This document shows positions 36,190 to 44,522 of a stretch of DNA of 64,000 nucleotides, one piece after another. The stretch is from the NCBI GenBank assembly GCA_035601835.1, contig DATNNM010000007.1:62001-126000 (forward strand), given 5' to 3'. This DNA is from Candidatus Tumulicola sp. Lineage in GTDB: Bacteria; Vulcanimicrobiota; Vulcanimicrobiia; Eremiobacterales; Eremiobacteraceae. Made by a program: the position numbers and the translations under genes. The stretch's first letter is position 1; each line of letters opens with the position of its first letter. A model generated the notes under the pieces. The model had not been told where the DNA came from. It made no database searches and saw only the letters and a list, made by a program, of their open reading frames with translations.

Positions 36190-36794
36190 CGATGCCCGCG
36201 CTTCTCGATGTCGCGCTGGTCGTCGGCGCGTACCTCGTCGGCTCGATCCCCATCGGGATTCTGGTGGGGCGCGGATTCTTCGGAGTCGATCCGCGTTCGG
36301 TCGGCAGCGGCAATATCGGCGCCGCCAATGCGCTGCGCGCGTTGGGCAAAGTCGGCGCGGTGCTGGTGCTGCTGGGTGATGTCGTCAAAGGCATCGCTCC
36401 CACCGCCGGCGCGCTTTTCTTGTTGCATCGCTCGCCGGCGGCCGTCGCTGCGGTAGGGCTTGCGACGATCGTCGGACACAACTGGTCCTGCTTTTTGAAA
36501 TTCTCGGGCGGGAAAGGCGTGGCGACCAGCTTGGGCGTAATCGTGATCCTGTCGTTCCCGGCCGCGCTGGTGTGGGCGGTCGTCTGGCTGGCAACGGCGC
36601 TCATCACCCGCTACTCGTCCTTGGCATCGCTGCTGGCCACCGTGTCGGTGCCCATCGCCCTCTTGGTCTTCGCACAGCCGCTCGCGTACGTCGCCTACGC
36701 CGTCGTGACGCTGATCCTCGTGGTGTGGCAGCACCGGGCGAATATCCACCGCCTTCTCGACGGCAGCGAACTGCGCATAGGAGCCAAAACGTAG
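36186..36794 (+). CDS. plsY: Glycerol-3-phosphate acyltransferase PlsY
   Basis: Membrane enzyme transferring acyl groups from acyl phosphate to glycerol-3-phosphate, the first step of phospholipid synthesis. The 202 aa have five helices and the three family motifs: GSGNIGAANALRALG, GHNWSCFLKFSGGKGVATSLG, and QHRANIHRLLDGSE. GTG start at 36186 overlapping the der stop (GTGA); ATG 36192 is possible. Confidence 0.96.
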   Translation: MTMPALLDVALVVGAYLVGSIPIGILVGRGFFGVDPRSVGSGNIGAANALRALGKVGAVLVLLGDVVKGIAPTAGALFLLHRSPAAVAAVGLATIVGHNWSCFLKFSGGKGVATSLGVIVILSFPAALVWAVVWLATALITRYSSLASLLATVSVPIALLVFAQPLAYVAYAVVTLILVVWQHRANIHRLLDGSELRIGAKT

Positions 36795-36798
36795 CCGC

Positions 36799-37356
36799 AT
36801 GATCTCTTCGAACGATTTTCGCACCGGCATCAGCATCATCGTCGATGGTCAGATCTGGACCGTGGTGGATTTCCAGCACGTGAAGCCCGGTAAGGGCTCG
36901 GCGTTCGTGCGCACGCGTTTGAAGAACGTGATCCGGGGCAACGTGCTCGAGAAGACCTTTCGCGCCGGTGAGATGCTGCAGCGCGCCATTATCGACACGC
37001 GCGACATGCAGTACTTGTATGGAAGCGGCGATGAGTTCCATCTGATGGATCAATCGAACTACGAGCAGGTCGTGCTCGCCCGCGACATGCTGGGGGAGGG
37101 CTCCGACCTGCTCAAAGAAGGCATGGTCGTCAGCGTTCAGTTCCACGACGGACGCGTGATCGGCGCAGAGCTGCCTAACCACATCGAGTTGGAAGTCGTC
37201 GAGACCGAGCCCGGCTTTCGCGGCGACACAGCGACCAACCTCACGAAGCCGGCGAAGGTCGAGACCGGGGCGACCGTCCAAGTGCCGATCTTCATCAAGG
37301 TCGGCGACCGCATCCGCATCGACACGCGCGACCGCAAATACATCTCCCGAATGTAG
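36799..37356 (+). CDS. efp: Elongation factor P
   Basis: Relieves ribosome stalling at polyproline stretches. The 185 aa give three beta-barrel domains. The loop VKPGKGSAFV carries a Lys at the position that is modified in many bacteria; no modification genes (epmA or ymfI types) are seen here. It starts 4 bp after plsY. The many Pro-rich proteins in this window (amidase linker, Hfq tail) are plausible clients. Confidence 0.97.
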   Translation: MISSNDFRTGISIIVDGQIWTVVDFQHVKPGKGSAFVRTRLKNVIRGNVLEKTFRAGEMLQRAIIDTRDMQYLYGSGDEFHLMDQSNYEQVVLARDMLGEGSDLLKEGMVVSVQFHDGRVIGAELPNHIELEVVETEPGFRGDTATNLTKPAKVETGATVQVPIFIKVGDRIRIDTRDRKYISRM

Positions 37357-37371
37357 AGCGCCCAGGACTCT

Positions 37372-38217
37372 ATGAGTAAAGAGGTCTACGCAAATCCCAA
37401 CGCGCTGGTCTCCGCGGATTGGCTCGCCGCGCATCGTGCCGATCCAGGCGTGCGCGTCGTCGAGGTCGACGTCAGTCCGAAGTCGTACGACGAAGGCCAT
37501 ATCCCCGGCGCAGTCTTTTGGGATATTTATAAGGCCCTGAAAGATCCGAAGTACCGGCTCGTCGACGATGTGGCGTGCGCGAGCCTCCTCAGCACATCAG
37601 GCATCACCCCGAGCACGAAGGTCGTGTTCTACGGGTATGGGCCTGCGCTGGGTTATTGGTTGCTGAAGTTGTACGGCCATGCCGACGCGAGCGTGCTGAA
37701 TCTCTCGAAACGGCAATGGCAAGAAGACGGCCGGCCGTGGACGACCGATCGGCCCGAGCCGATGGCAACGCACTACCCGCTACCCGAGCCGAATGGTGAG
37801 ATTCGAGCCCAGCAGCCGATGGTCGCAGCGTCGATCGGCGACGCGGAATGCGCGATTCTCGACGTGCGCAGTGAAGCAGAATTCCGTGGCGAGCGGTTCT
37901 GGCCGTCCGGCGCTACGGAGAATACGGGCAGAGCCGGGCACATCCCGGGCGCGCTCAACGTCACGCTTGACGCGGTCGTGAATGCCGACGGATCGTATGC
38001 GCCGGTTGATGTGCTGCGTCGGACGTTCCCCGCCCGGCTTGACGACGTCCGCGACCTCATCACCTATTGCACGATCGGCAATCGGGCAAGCGTCGCGTGG
38101 TTCGTGCTCTCGGAACTGCTGGGTCGTCGCGGCGTTAGCGTCTACGATGGCTCCTGGGCAGAATGGGGTTTCATGCCGGCCACTCCGATCGAGACGGAGA
38201 CACCGAAGCAGCGCTAG
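37372..38217 (+). CDS. Thiosulfate sulfurtransferase (tandem rhodanese)
   Basis: 281 aa with two rhodanese domains. The inactive N-terminal domain spans about 12-125 (VVEVDVSPKSYDEGHIPGAV). The catalytic C-terminal one spans about 155-275 with the active Cys in the loop TYCTIGNRAS. It transfers sulfur from thiosulfate or mercaptopyruvate to a thiophilic acceptor such as cyanide. ATG at 37372 with AGGA upstream, 15 bp after efp. Its stop overlaps that of the convergent retropepsin gene. Confidence 0.93.
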   Translation: MSKEVYANPNALVSADWLAAHRADPGVRVVEVDVSPKSYDEGHIPGAVFWDIYKALKDPKYRLVDDVACASLLSTSGITPSTKVVFYGYGPALGYWLLKLYGHADASVLNLSKRQWQEDGRPWTTDRPEPMATHYPLPEPNGEIRAQQPMVAASIGDAECAILDVRSEAEFRGERFWPSGATENTGRAGHIPGALNVTLDAVVNADGSYAPVDVLRRTFPARLDDVRDLITYCTIGNRASVAWFVLSELLGRRGVSVYDGSWAEWGFMPATPIETETPKQR

Positions 38218-39863
38218 CCGGTGTGCGTCACGCTCCGATAGAGGCCGTTCGGGGCCAAGATCATCCTGCTCCGATTGTAGTCGAAGTAGATGGTGAAGAG
38301 GCGCAAGAAGGTGTAGCCGATGAGTCCGTCGTGCTCGCCATCGTCGAGTCCCTCGTTCGGATCCGTCTTCTCGATCACCCAGTTGACGAAGTTCACCGGA
38401 CCAAAGCTGAACTTTTCGATCTCGGTCGGCCAGACGCGAAACGATCCGCCCACGCCACCGGCAAAGAGCAGATCACCGAACCCGAGTCCGTTGATGGCTT
38501 TGGCCTCGGCTCTACCTCGGCCCAAATCCGACGTCTCTTGCGGATGCGCGAGCGAGAATTTTGAGAAGACGACCACGTCCCCGGCACCCGTATCCACGAT
38601 GAAGTGGTCGTCGTACGCGCCGCCGATGCCGGCGCGGACTTCCGGAACGCTCGAGTCCAACGTGATCGGCATCTGACCGAGCGCGTCGGCGGGCATCTGA
38701 AACGCATCCGGTTTGATCGCCACCATCTTCTGCTTATCGTAGTCGATCTTGAGGACGCAATCGGCGATGAAGTCGAAGCCGACGAGCCCGTTGATCTTCG
38801 TATCCGCCCGCACGTTGCCGCGAAATGGAATGCCGTACACCGCGACGTTGCGCATCGTGAGGTCACCGAAATGGATCTCGGGGACGATCGAGCGCACCAA
38901 CTCGAACTGGCCCGCAGCCGTCGCGTTGATCCTCCCGTACCGCTTCAAGCCGAGGTCCGCCAGGAGACCGCGGTCGATGAAGATGCCGCCCGCTCCAGAG
39001 TCGAGCATGAAGTCGTAGCCTTTACCGTTGATGAACAGGCGCGTGATGATGTGACCGTCCACCACGCGCATCGGTAATTCGACCGATTCTTTCCCGACTG
39101 GGAATTCGACAAGGGCGCGGGCGTCTTGGCGGATGTTCAAATCGTTGAGCGATACCGGCACGTTGACGTCCAGTTTGGACACTTTCCAGTCCTCGTCGTT
39201 CGTCAGATCGCCGTCCGTGACGTGATAGTGCCACGCAAGCACCGCGCCCTTGGTGTCGCGGAAGTCGTCGTACGTCCGCACAGTGCGAAATCGTCCGTCG
39301 AAGGTCTCATCGCGCACCAGCAAGCCGGACTTGACGCCGTAAAAGCGCCATTCCAGGAGCCCTTCTTGCGGGTGCACTTCGACGACGTACGCCGCAACCG
39401 GCGAGCTCGTCTCGCCGAGGAGCCGCGCCGCATCGACGGTGGCGCCGCCCTCGAGCGCCTTGATCGCTAGTCTGTTCATATCCGCGCGGCCGCGCAATCC
39501 CGAAAGAGCTACCGTAAGGCCGTTCTCATTCTGAGTCCAATACTGGCCGTTGAGGCGCCCGGCGAGGTCGGTGAATGGGCCGTACGTGTCGGTGGTCAGA
39601 TAGTCGCGCCCGACCGCGATCGTGTCGGTCTTGCCCAAAAATCCGCCGGCCGAATACGAGTAGTCGAGCACGTAGCTCGTAAAAGTCTCAAGCGCCTTGC
39701 CTCGCGCATTGAGGTTGGCCGAGATGACGCCGCTCAGCGTTGCGGTGGTCGGCTTGATGCCGGGGGGCTGACTGCCGAGGCCGTCGGCCCAAGCGGCGCG
39801 CGCGATAGCGACGGCGCTCATCGCCATTAGTACCGTCACGAGGCATGCACGAAACGTCAGCAT
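38214..39863 (-). CDS. Secreted protein with two retropepsin-like aspartic protease domains
   Basis: 549 aa from ATG 39863 with a signal peptide (MLTFRACLVTVLMAMSAVAIARA). A 250-residue N-terminal region of LolA-like or unknown type (FTSYVLDYSYSAGG, WYH-rich beta strands) precedes two aspartyl-protease-like halves. Their active-site-type motifs are DFMLDSGAGGIFID (about residue 290) and HFIVDTGAGDVVVF (about 415). Two D-[ST]-G motifs in one chain could form an intramolecular pepsin-like pair, which is inference. Starts 4 bp after the AIM24-like gene. Confidence 0.82.
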   Translation of the reverse strand: MLTFRACLVTVLMAMSAVAIARAAWADGLGSQPPGIKPTTATLSGVISANLNARGKALETFTSYVLDYSYSAGGFLGKTDTIAVGRDYLTTDTYGPFTDLAGRLNGQYWTQNENGLTVALSGLRGRADMNRLAIKALEGGATVDAARLLGETSSPVAAYVVEVHPQEGLLEWRFYGVKSGLLVRDETFDGRFRTVRTYDDFRDTKGAVLAWHYHVTDGDLTNDEDWKVSKLDVNVPVSLNDLNIRQDARALVEFPVGKESVELPMRVVDGHIITRLFINGKGYDFMLDSGAGGIFIDRGLLADLGLKRYGRINATAAGQFELVRSIVPEIHFGDLTMRNVAVYGIPFRGNVRADTKINGLVGFDFIADCVLKIDYDKQKMVAIKPDAFQMPADALGQMPITLDSSVPEVRAGIGGAYDDHFIVDTGAGDVVVFSKFSLAHPQETSDLGRGRAEAKAINGLGFGDLLFAGGVGGSFRVWPTEIEKFSFGPVNFVNWVIEKTDPNEGLDDGEHDGLIGYTFLRLFTIYFDYNRSRMILAPNGLYRSVTHTG

Positions 39864-39867
39864 GGCT

Positions 39868-40617
39868 TCAGCCGCTGAGGCCCTTGAGCACCGCGCCGGC
39901 GATGCCGCCCGCCACGCCGGCACCCGCGGCTTCGCCGCCGATGTACTGGCCGATCGCATGTGCGAGATTGGGCAGCGTCAGCGACTGCAGCCATACTTTG
40001 CCGGGTCCGCTCAGTTGCGCGAGAAACACGCCGTCGCCGCCGAAGATGATGTTCTTGATGCCGCGGATCATCGTGATGTCGAACTTGACGCTCTCGTCGA
40101 ACATGCCCACATGGCCGGGATGCACCAGCAGCGTTTGGCCGGGCGCGAGCTCGTAGATCACGATCTCGCCGCCTAGTTCGATCCAGGCGCTGGCGGTGCC
40201 CGCGAGTTTCTGAAGGATGAAGCCGTTGCCGCCGAACACGCCGGCGCCAAGGGTGCGTTGAAAACCGATCGAAAGCTCGACGCCGGACGTGCCGCACACG
40301 AAGCCGTGTTTATGGATCATGTAGCCCTTGCCGGGTGTGACGTCGACCGGGAGGATCTGCCCGGGGATCTTGGCTGCGAACGCCACCATACCGGCCGCGT
40401 TTTGCGCGCTGTACTCGGTCATGAACAGACCGCCGCCTCCCAGCGCGCGCTTGAGCGCACCGAACAGACCGGCCGAGCCTGCCATTTGGGTCGAGGTGCG
40501 CATCTGCACGTTCGCCGACATCCACGACAGTTCGCCCGGCGTCGCCACGATGCTCTCACCAGCGCCAAGCGTCATCTCCAACACGGGCATCGTCGTGCCC
40601 AGAATGCGATGATCCAT
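39868..40617 (-). CDS. AIM24 family protein (TIGR00266-type)
   Basis: 249 aa, Gly-rich double-psi/tryptophan-RNA-attenuator-like beta-barrel family. Typical segments are VLEMTLGAGESIVATPGELSWMS near the N-terminus, KRALGGGGLFMTEY, and NIIFGGDGVFLAQLSGPGKVWLQSL near the C-terminus. The biochemical function is unknown; the eukaryotic namesake supports mitochondrial architecture. ATG 40617 overlaps the GIY-YIG stop (TAATG). Confidence 0.88.
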   Translation of the reverse strand: MDHRILGTTMPVLEMTLGAGESIVATPGELSWMSANVQMRTSTQMAGSAGLFGALKRALGGGGLFMTEYSAQNAAGMVAFAAKIPGQILPVDVTPGKGYMIHKHGFVCGTSGVELSIGFQRTLGAGVFGGNGFILQKLAGTASAWIELGGEIVIYELAPGQTLLVHPGHVGMFDESVKFDITMIRGIKNIIFGGDGVFLAQLSGPGKVWLQSLTLPNLAHAIGQYIGGEAAGAGVAGGIAGAVLKGLSG

Positions 40618-40886
40618 TATTTTCCTCTTCTGCGAGCGCGCCAACGCTTCGCGAGCGACTGCTTGAATGCGTGCGTCTGCTTCTTCAAGAAGATCTCGAA
40701 CTTCAACGCATCGCCCAGTGAAGCAAAGCTGCGCGCGTAGGCCAGCGTGACCGGCAATCGCCCGCGCAGCGACTTCGCCCCGGCGCCGGCGTTATGCCTC
40801 TCCACGCGTGCGCGCGGATCGAGCGCGTAACCGCAATAGTACGCGCCGTCCGCGGCGCGGGCGAGATATACGTAGTGCTTCTTAAT
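40617..40886 (-). CDS. GIY-YIG nuclease domain protein with an apparent ATT start
   Basis: Small single-domain (UPF0213-like) GIY-YIG protein, 89 aa. From ATT 40886 it reads [20 protein letters not shown], exactly the family N-terminus (usually MKKHYVYLLRC...YTGY), followed by [12 protein letters not shown] and a Lys/Arg-rich tail. No ATG, GTG or TTG lies between the in-frame upstream stop and GTG 40805, and starting there would delete the catalytic motif. The ATT overlaps the TAA stop of the DAHP synthase gene (ATTAA), so coupled re-initiation is likely. Function unknown, possibly nucleic-acid cleavage. Confidence 0.8.
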   Translation of the reverse strand: MKKHYVYLARAADGAYYCGYALDPRARVERHNAGAGAKSLRGRLPVTLAYARSFASLGDALKFEIFLKKQTHAFKQSLAKRWRARRRGK

Positions 40887-41727
40887 GGTCGGCCGGTACG
40901 GCGGGTTTTGCTAGGGACCCGTTCGACGCGGCGATGCGCGAACGCAATTCGATCCATGGTTGAAGGTCGTCGATGAGCCGCGACGCCTCTTCCAACGAGA
41001 GCGCCTGATCGGCGTCCGAGAGCGCAGCTTGCGGATTGGGGTGCACTTCGACCATGATGCCTTCCGCACCCAGGGCGACGCAGGCGCGCGCGAGCGGCAT
41101 CACGATGTCGGTTCGGCCGGTCGAGTGCGAAAGGTCCACGATCACCGGCAGATGGCTCATCTCATGCAACAACGCCACGCCGGCCAGATCGAGCATGTTG
41201 CGCGTCAGTCTTTCGAACGAGCGCACGCCCCGCTCGCACAAGATGACGCGGTCGTTCCCGTTGAGCACGTACTCGGCCGCCAGCAGCAGCTCTTCGATGG
41301 TCGCCGACATGCCGCGTTTGAGCAGGACCGGCTTGGGCTGCTTGGCGAGTTTCTTCAGCAGCGAAAAGTTTTGCATGTTGCGGGCGCCGACTTGCAGGAT
41401 GTCGATGTGCTCTGCGACCAGCGGCAGCGATTCTGTGTCCATCACCTCGGACACGGTGATCATGTCGTGTCGCCGCGCGGCGTCTGCAAGAAGGCGCAGG
41501 CCTTCTTCTTCAAGTCCCTGGAACGAGTACGGCGAGGTGCGCGGTTTGAACGCGCCGCCCCGGAGGATGCGAACGCCCTTGCCTGCAAGGTGAGCGGCGG
41601 TGGTCTCGATCTGCGCGGCCGATTCCACACTGCACGGCCCCGCGACCATATGGAAGCCGCGGTTCAGATTGACGCCGCCGACCGTGAGGCCGATATTGAA
41701 GCCCTTACGCGCGCTGTACAGCGCCAT
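40882..41727 (-). CDS. aroF: 3-deoxy-7-phosphoheptulonate (DAHP) synthase, type I-beta
   Basis: First step of the shikimate pathway: phosphoenolpyruvate plus erythrose 4-phosphate. The 281 aa lack the ACT/ferredoxin-like N-terminal domain of feedback-regulated members. The core is clear: [55 protein letters not shown], and [18 protein letters not shown] upstream. First gene of the run DAHP synthase, GIY-YIG, AIM24-like, retropepsin. Confidence 0.95.
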   Translation of the reverse strand: MALYSARKGFNIGLTVGGVNLNRGFHMVAGPCSVESAAQIETTAAHLAGKGVRILRGGAFKPRTSPYSFQGLEEEGLRLLADAARRHDMITVSEVMDTESLPLVAEHIDILQVGARNMQNFSLLKKLAKQPKPVLLKRGMSATIEELLLAAEYVLNGNDRVILCERGVRSFERLTRNMLDLAGVALLHEMSHLPVIVDLSHSTGRTDIVMPLARACVALGAEGIMVEVHPNPQAALSDADQALSLEEASRLIDDLQPWIELRSRIAASNGSLAKPAVPADH

Positions 41728-41825
41728 GAATCGCGACCCTCTGTGTGTGGCTGGCTGTTACCCGCCTCACTTCGCGTTTGGCGGCGCGCGCCCTCGCGTG
41801 TGGGTGCCACCGGTGTCGCAGGCCG

Positions 41826-42653
41826 ATGCCCTGGTATGAGTTCGTAGCCTTCGTCGCGCTCGGCCTGGTGGTCGGCACCTATGGCACGATGGTGGGCGTA
41901 GGCGGCGGGTTCTTGATGGTCCCGGTCTTCTTGTTCATGCACCAGCCTGCGAAGGTGGCTGCGGGCACGTCGCTTGCCGTCGTGTTGGTCAACTCGGTGT
42001 CCGGCACGTTCCAGTACCTTCGTCAGCGAAGGGTCGATCTCGTCAGCGGTTTGATTTTTTCGATCGCAGGGATCCCCGGCGCGCTGCTGGGCGCGTATGC
42101 AGACCAGTTCATACCGCATCGCGTGTTCACGCTTCTGTTCGGGGTGCTCTTGCTCGTCGTGGGCGCGCGCATCTTGCTGGTGCGCGAAAAAGCCGAGAGC
42201 CTATCTGACGATTCGACGCCGCCGCGAGGCGCGGCTTCGGCTTGGCACATGCGCCGCGATTTCGACGACGCGCGCGGCGTGCGGCATTCGTACCGCTACA
42301 GCTTGATCGGCGGTATCGCGGTCTCGGTCGCAACGGGATTTCTGGCGAGCTTGTTCGGGATCGGCGGCGGGGTCGTGCAGGTCCCCGCGATGGTGTATCT
42401 CTTCGGATTCCCGGCGCACGTCGCCACGGCCACGTCGCAATTCATCATCGCGGTGACGTCGTTTTTCGGAACCGCTTCGCATCTGTACTACGGCGACGTG
42501 CTTCCGCTGCCGGCGCTGGCGTTGGCGCTCGGGGCGATCGCCGGCGCGCCGCTCGGGGCGTTCTTGGCGTTGCGCATGAAGGCTGCGCCGCTGATGCGCT
42601 GGTTGTCGCTGGCGATACTTTTCGCGGCGATCTATTTGATCATCGCGAGATAG
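41826..42653 (+). CDS. TauE/SafE-family sulfite/organosulfonate exporter-like membrane protein
   Basis: 275 aa in two four-helix halves, each starting with the family motif: GTYGTMVGVGGGFLMVPVF near residue 15 and ASLFGIGGGVVQVPAMVY near 175. Members export sulfite, sulfoacetate or related anions, but the substrate here is unknown. The rhodanese upstream (37372) is a loose functional hint only. ATG 41826; earlier frame codons are not family-like. Convergent with ubiX. Confidence 0.9.
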   Translation: MPWYEFVAFVALGLVVGTYGTMVGVGGGFLMVPVFLFMHQPAKVAAGTSLAVVLVNSVSGTFQYLRQRRVDLVSGLIFSIAGIPGALLGAYADQFIPHRVFTLLFGVLLLVVGARILLVREKAESLSDDSTPPRGAASAWHMRRDFDDARGVRHSYRYSLIGGIAVSVATGFLASLFGIGGGVVQVPAMVYLFGFPAHVATATSQFIIAVTSFFGTASHLYYGDVLPLPALALALGAIAGAPLGAFLALRMKAAPLMRWLSLAILFAAIYLIIAR

Positions 42654-42656
42654 GCG

Positions 42657-43223
42657 CTACCTGGAGCCCTTCCAGCGGGCGAAGAGTTCGTGGGGGACGC
42701 CAAGCGCGTCGAGCGCTTTGCCGACGATGTGGTTCACGATGTCGTCCACGGACTTCGGCTTGTGGTAGAAGCCTGGCATCGGCGGAACGATCATGGCGCC
42801 GATCTCCGCCAGCCGCATCAGCGCGCGCAAGTGGCCGAGATGCAACGGCGTTTCGCGCACCACCAGCACGAGCCGGCGTTTCTCTTTGAGATGCACGTCC
42901 GCCGCGCGCACCAGCAGCGTGTCGTTTTGCGAATACGCGATCGCGGCAGCGGTCTTGATGGAGCAAGGGATGACGACCATCCCGTCGGTCTTGAACGAGC
43001 CGGAAGAGATCGCGGCCGCAAGGTTTCGCTCGTCATGCACGACGTGTGCGAGCTTGGCGACCTTCGCCGGCGTGTACGAGGTCTCGAGCCGCATCGTCAC
43101 CTTGGCCTGATCGGTCATCACCAAATGGACCTGCGCTCCTTTGACCGAGCGGAGCGCCTCGAGCGCGCGGATGCCGAGAATCGTGCCGCTCGCTCCGCTG
43201 ATGCCGACGACGTAGGTGGCCAT
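42657..43223 (-). CDS. ubiX: Flavin prenyltransferase UbiX
   Basis: Builds prenylated FMN, the cofactor of UbiD-type decarboxylases. The 188 aa contain the N-terminal VGISGASGTILGIRAL flavin site, VVHDERNLAAAISSGSFKTDGMVVIPCS and VRETPLHLGHL, and the C-terminal MPGFYHKPKSVDD. No ubiD gene is in the window. A UbiD could act in menaquinone synthesis or aromatic acid decarboxylation, relevant to the aromatic-acid ligase at 56.8 kb. Third gene after the SprT-like and methyltransferase genes. Confidence 0.95.
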   Translation of the reverse strand: MATYVVGISGASGTILGIRALEALRSVKGAQVHLVMTDQAKVTMRLETSYTPAKVAKLAHVVHDERNLAAAISSGSFKTDGMVVIPCSIKTAAAIAYSQNDTLLVRAADVHLKEKRRLVLVVRETPLHLGHLRALMRLAEIGAMIVPPMPGFYHKPKSVDDIVNHIVGKALDALGVPHELFARWKGSR

Positions 43224-43241
43224 GCGTCCGACTTCAGGGCG

Positions 43242-43970
43242 TTATCGGGTAGCCCCTTTGGATGAGCGGTTCGCCAGGTACTGCCACAAAAGGAACACGC
43301 CGACGATCGCGATCATGATCCAAGCGACGTACGACTGCCGATCGAGCGGCACCGCGACGATCGCGAAGTACAGCATCGCGAGCGTCATTCCCAAGAACGC
43401 GATCTCCGTGCGAAAGCCGAGCTCGAAAGAGGGCGCCGGGGCGTTCGAACTTTGCCTGATCGGCCAGAGATGCGGCAGCAAGCGCGGCACCTCGGCGCAG
43501 TATTGCCGATAGATCTCGCCATGCGTTGTCGCCATGAACTGTTCTTCCACCGCGCATAGCCAGTTGACGAAGACCAGGTTGCCGAGGAAGATCAGCACCG
43601 TGGTGACCGGTGGGCCCAGCAGCCCGATGCCGACCGACAAGAGGACATTGCCCACGTACAGCGGATTGCGCACGAAGCGATACGGACCGGCGATGGTCAA
43701 GCGGTCGGTGACCACGTCGTGTTTCATGACCACGCCGGGCACATGGTAACTCGATGCCCACAAGCGTATCAAGTATGTAGCCGCAACGAATGCAGCCGCC
43801 AGGAACGCCATAGCGATAGTGCCGCTGCCGCCCACGTATTGGCCGAGGAGCACATACGTCGGCGTGACGTCGTTCACCGCGTAACCTTGGACCAGGTAGC
43901 CGAAGAAGAAGCTAGCCGCATAGATCAGCGCGATCACGAGCGCGCGCTGGCGATACGCCCACGGGGTCAC
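43242..43970 (-). CDS. Isoprenylcysteine carboxyl methyltransferase-like membrane protein
   Basis: 242 aa, about six helices. The central GPYRFVRNPLYVGNVLLSVG and the downstream EEQFMATTHGEIYRQYCAEVPRLLP form the ICMT/phospholipid-methyltransferase pattern, with the EE and YxxY residues that bind S-adenosylmethionine. The substrate is unknown; bacterial members methylate lipids or small molecules. GTG start 43970 overlapping the SprT-like stop (GTGA), which fixes this start over the longer frame to 44087. Confidence 0.85.
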   Translation of the reverse strand: MTPWAYRQRALVIALIYAASFFFGYLVQGYAVNDVTPTYVLLGQYVGGSGTIAMAFLAAAFVAATYLIRLWASSYHVPGVVMKHDVVTDRLTIAGPYRFVRNPLYVGNVLLSVGIGLLGPPVTTVLIFLGNLVFVNWLCAVEEQFMATTHGEIYRQYCAEVPRLLPHLWPIRQSSNAPAPSFELGFRTEIAFLGMTLAMLYFAIVAVPLDRQSYVAWIMIAIVGVFLLWQYLANRSSKGATR

Positions 43971-44476
43971 AGCGCGCGCACCCTCATCTCCACCCGCGCA
44001 TCGAATCCGCGCGGCGAGCAGCGCGCACACGACACGCGCGACCCAGGACGCCGCCGGCGCAGCAGCGCGATCTTGCAGCGCGGACACTCGAGGACGTAAC
44101 GACGGGCGCTGCGGCGGGGCTGGGTCGGCAGGTAGTGGTAGATGCTCGTCAAGCCGACCTCGCGCATCTTCTTCTTGAAGGGAGCGCCGTGCCCGGAGGG
44201 CTGCCGGCGTACGTGCAGCCAGGCGTGGACCATCTCGTGGAGCAGGGTGGCTTGGATGTGTTCGGGGTGCGCGGCGAGCAGCCGCGTTGAGAGTTCGATG
44301 CGCGGCGGGCGGTGCGTGATTCGTCCGGTGACGGCCGTTAGCCGAGCGTTGAAGACGATCCGGTGACTTGGGAGTGAGCCGTCGAAGAGCGCCGTATTGA
44401 GGTGCGCGAAGAGCAATTGGAGGTCGGCTTCGCTCGGCAGTCCGCGAGGCGCGACGCTGGTCGAAAAATCGAGCAC
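43967..44476 (-). CDS. SprT-like metalloprotease-family protein
   Basis: 169 aa. The catalytic motif is ATLLHEMVHAWLHVRRQPSGHG (HExxH with a downstream His). A C-terminal zinc ribbon follows (CPRCKIALLRRRRPGSRVSCARC). SprT/Spartan-like proteins cut DNA-protein crosslinks in eukaryotes; the bacterial role is not settled. GTG start at 44476; a 12-bp palindrome lies immediately upstream. Confidence 0.9.
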   Translation of the reverse strand: MLDFSTSVAPRGLPSEADLQLLFAHLNTALFDGSLPSHRIVFNARLTAVTGRITHRPPRIELSTRLLAAHPEHIQATLLHEMVHAWLHVRRQPSGHGAPFKKKMREVGLTSIYHYLPTQPRRSARRYVLECPRCKIALLRRRRPGSRVSCARCSPRGFDARVEMRVRAL

Positions 44477-44477
44477 G

Positions 44478-44489
44478 TGAGAATTCTCA
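44478..44489. promoter_or_regulatory. Perfect palindrome in the SprT-like/dppA divergent region
   Basis: TGAGAATTCTCA, a 12-bp perfect inverted repeat beginning two bases before the SprT-like GTG start and 34 bp before the dppA ATG. Position and symmetry suit a dimeric repressor site controlling one or both genes. No regulator is identified. Confidence 0.35.
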
Positions 44490-44522
44490 TTCGGGACTCT
44501 CGTAGGAACGGACCTTCAAGGG

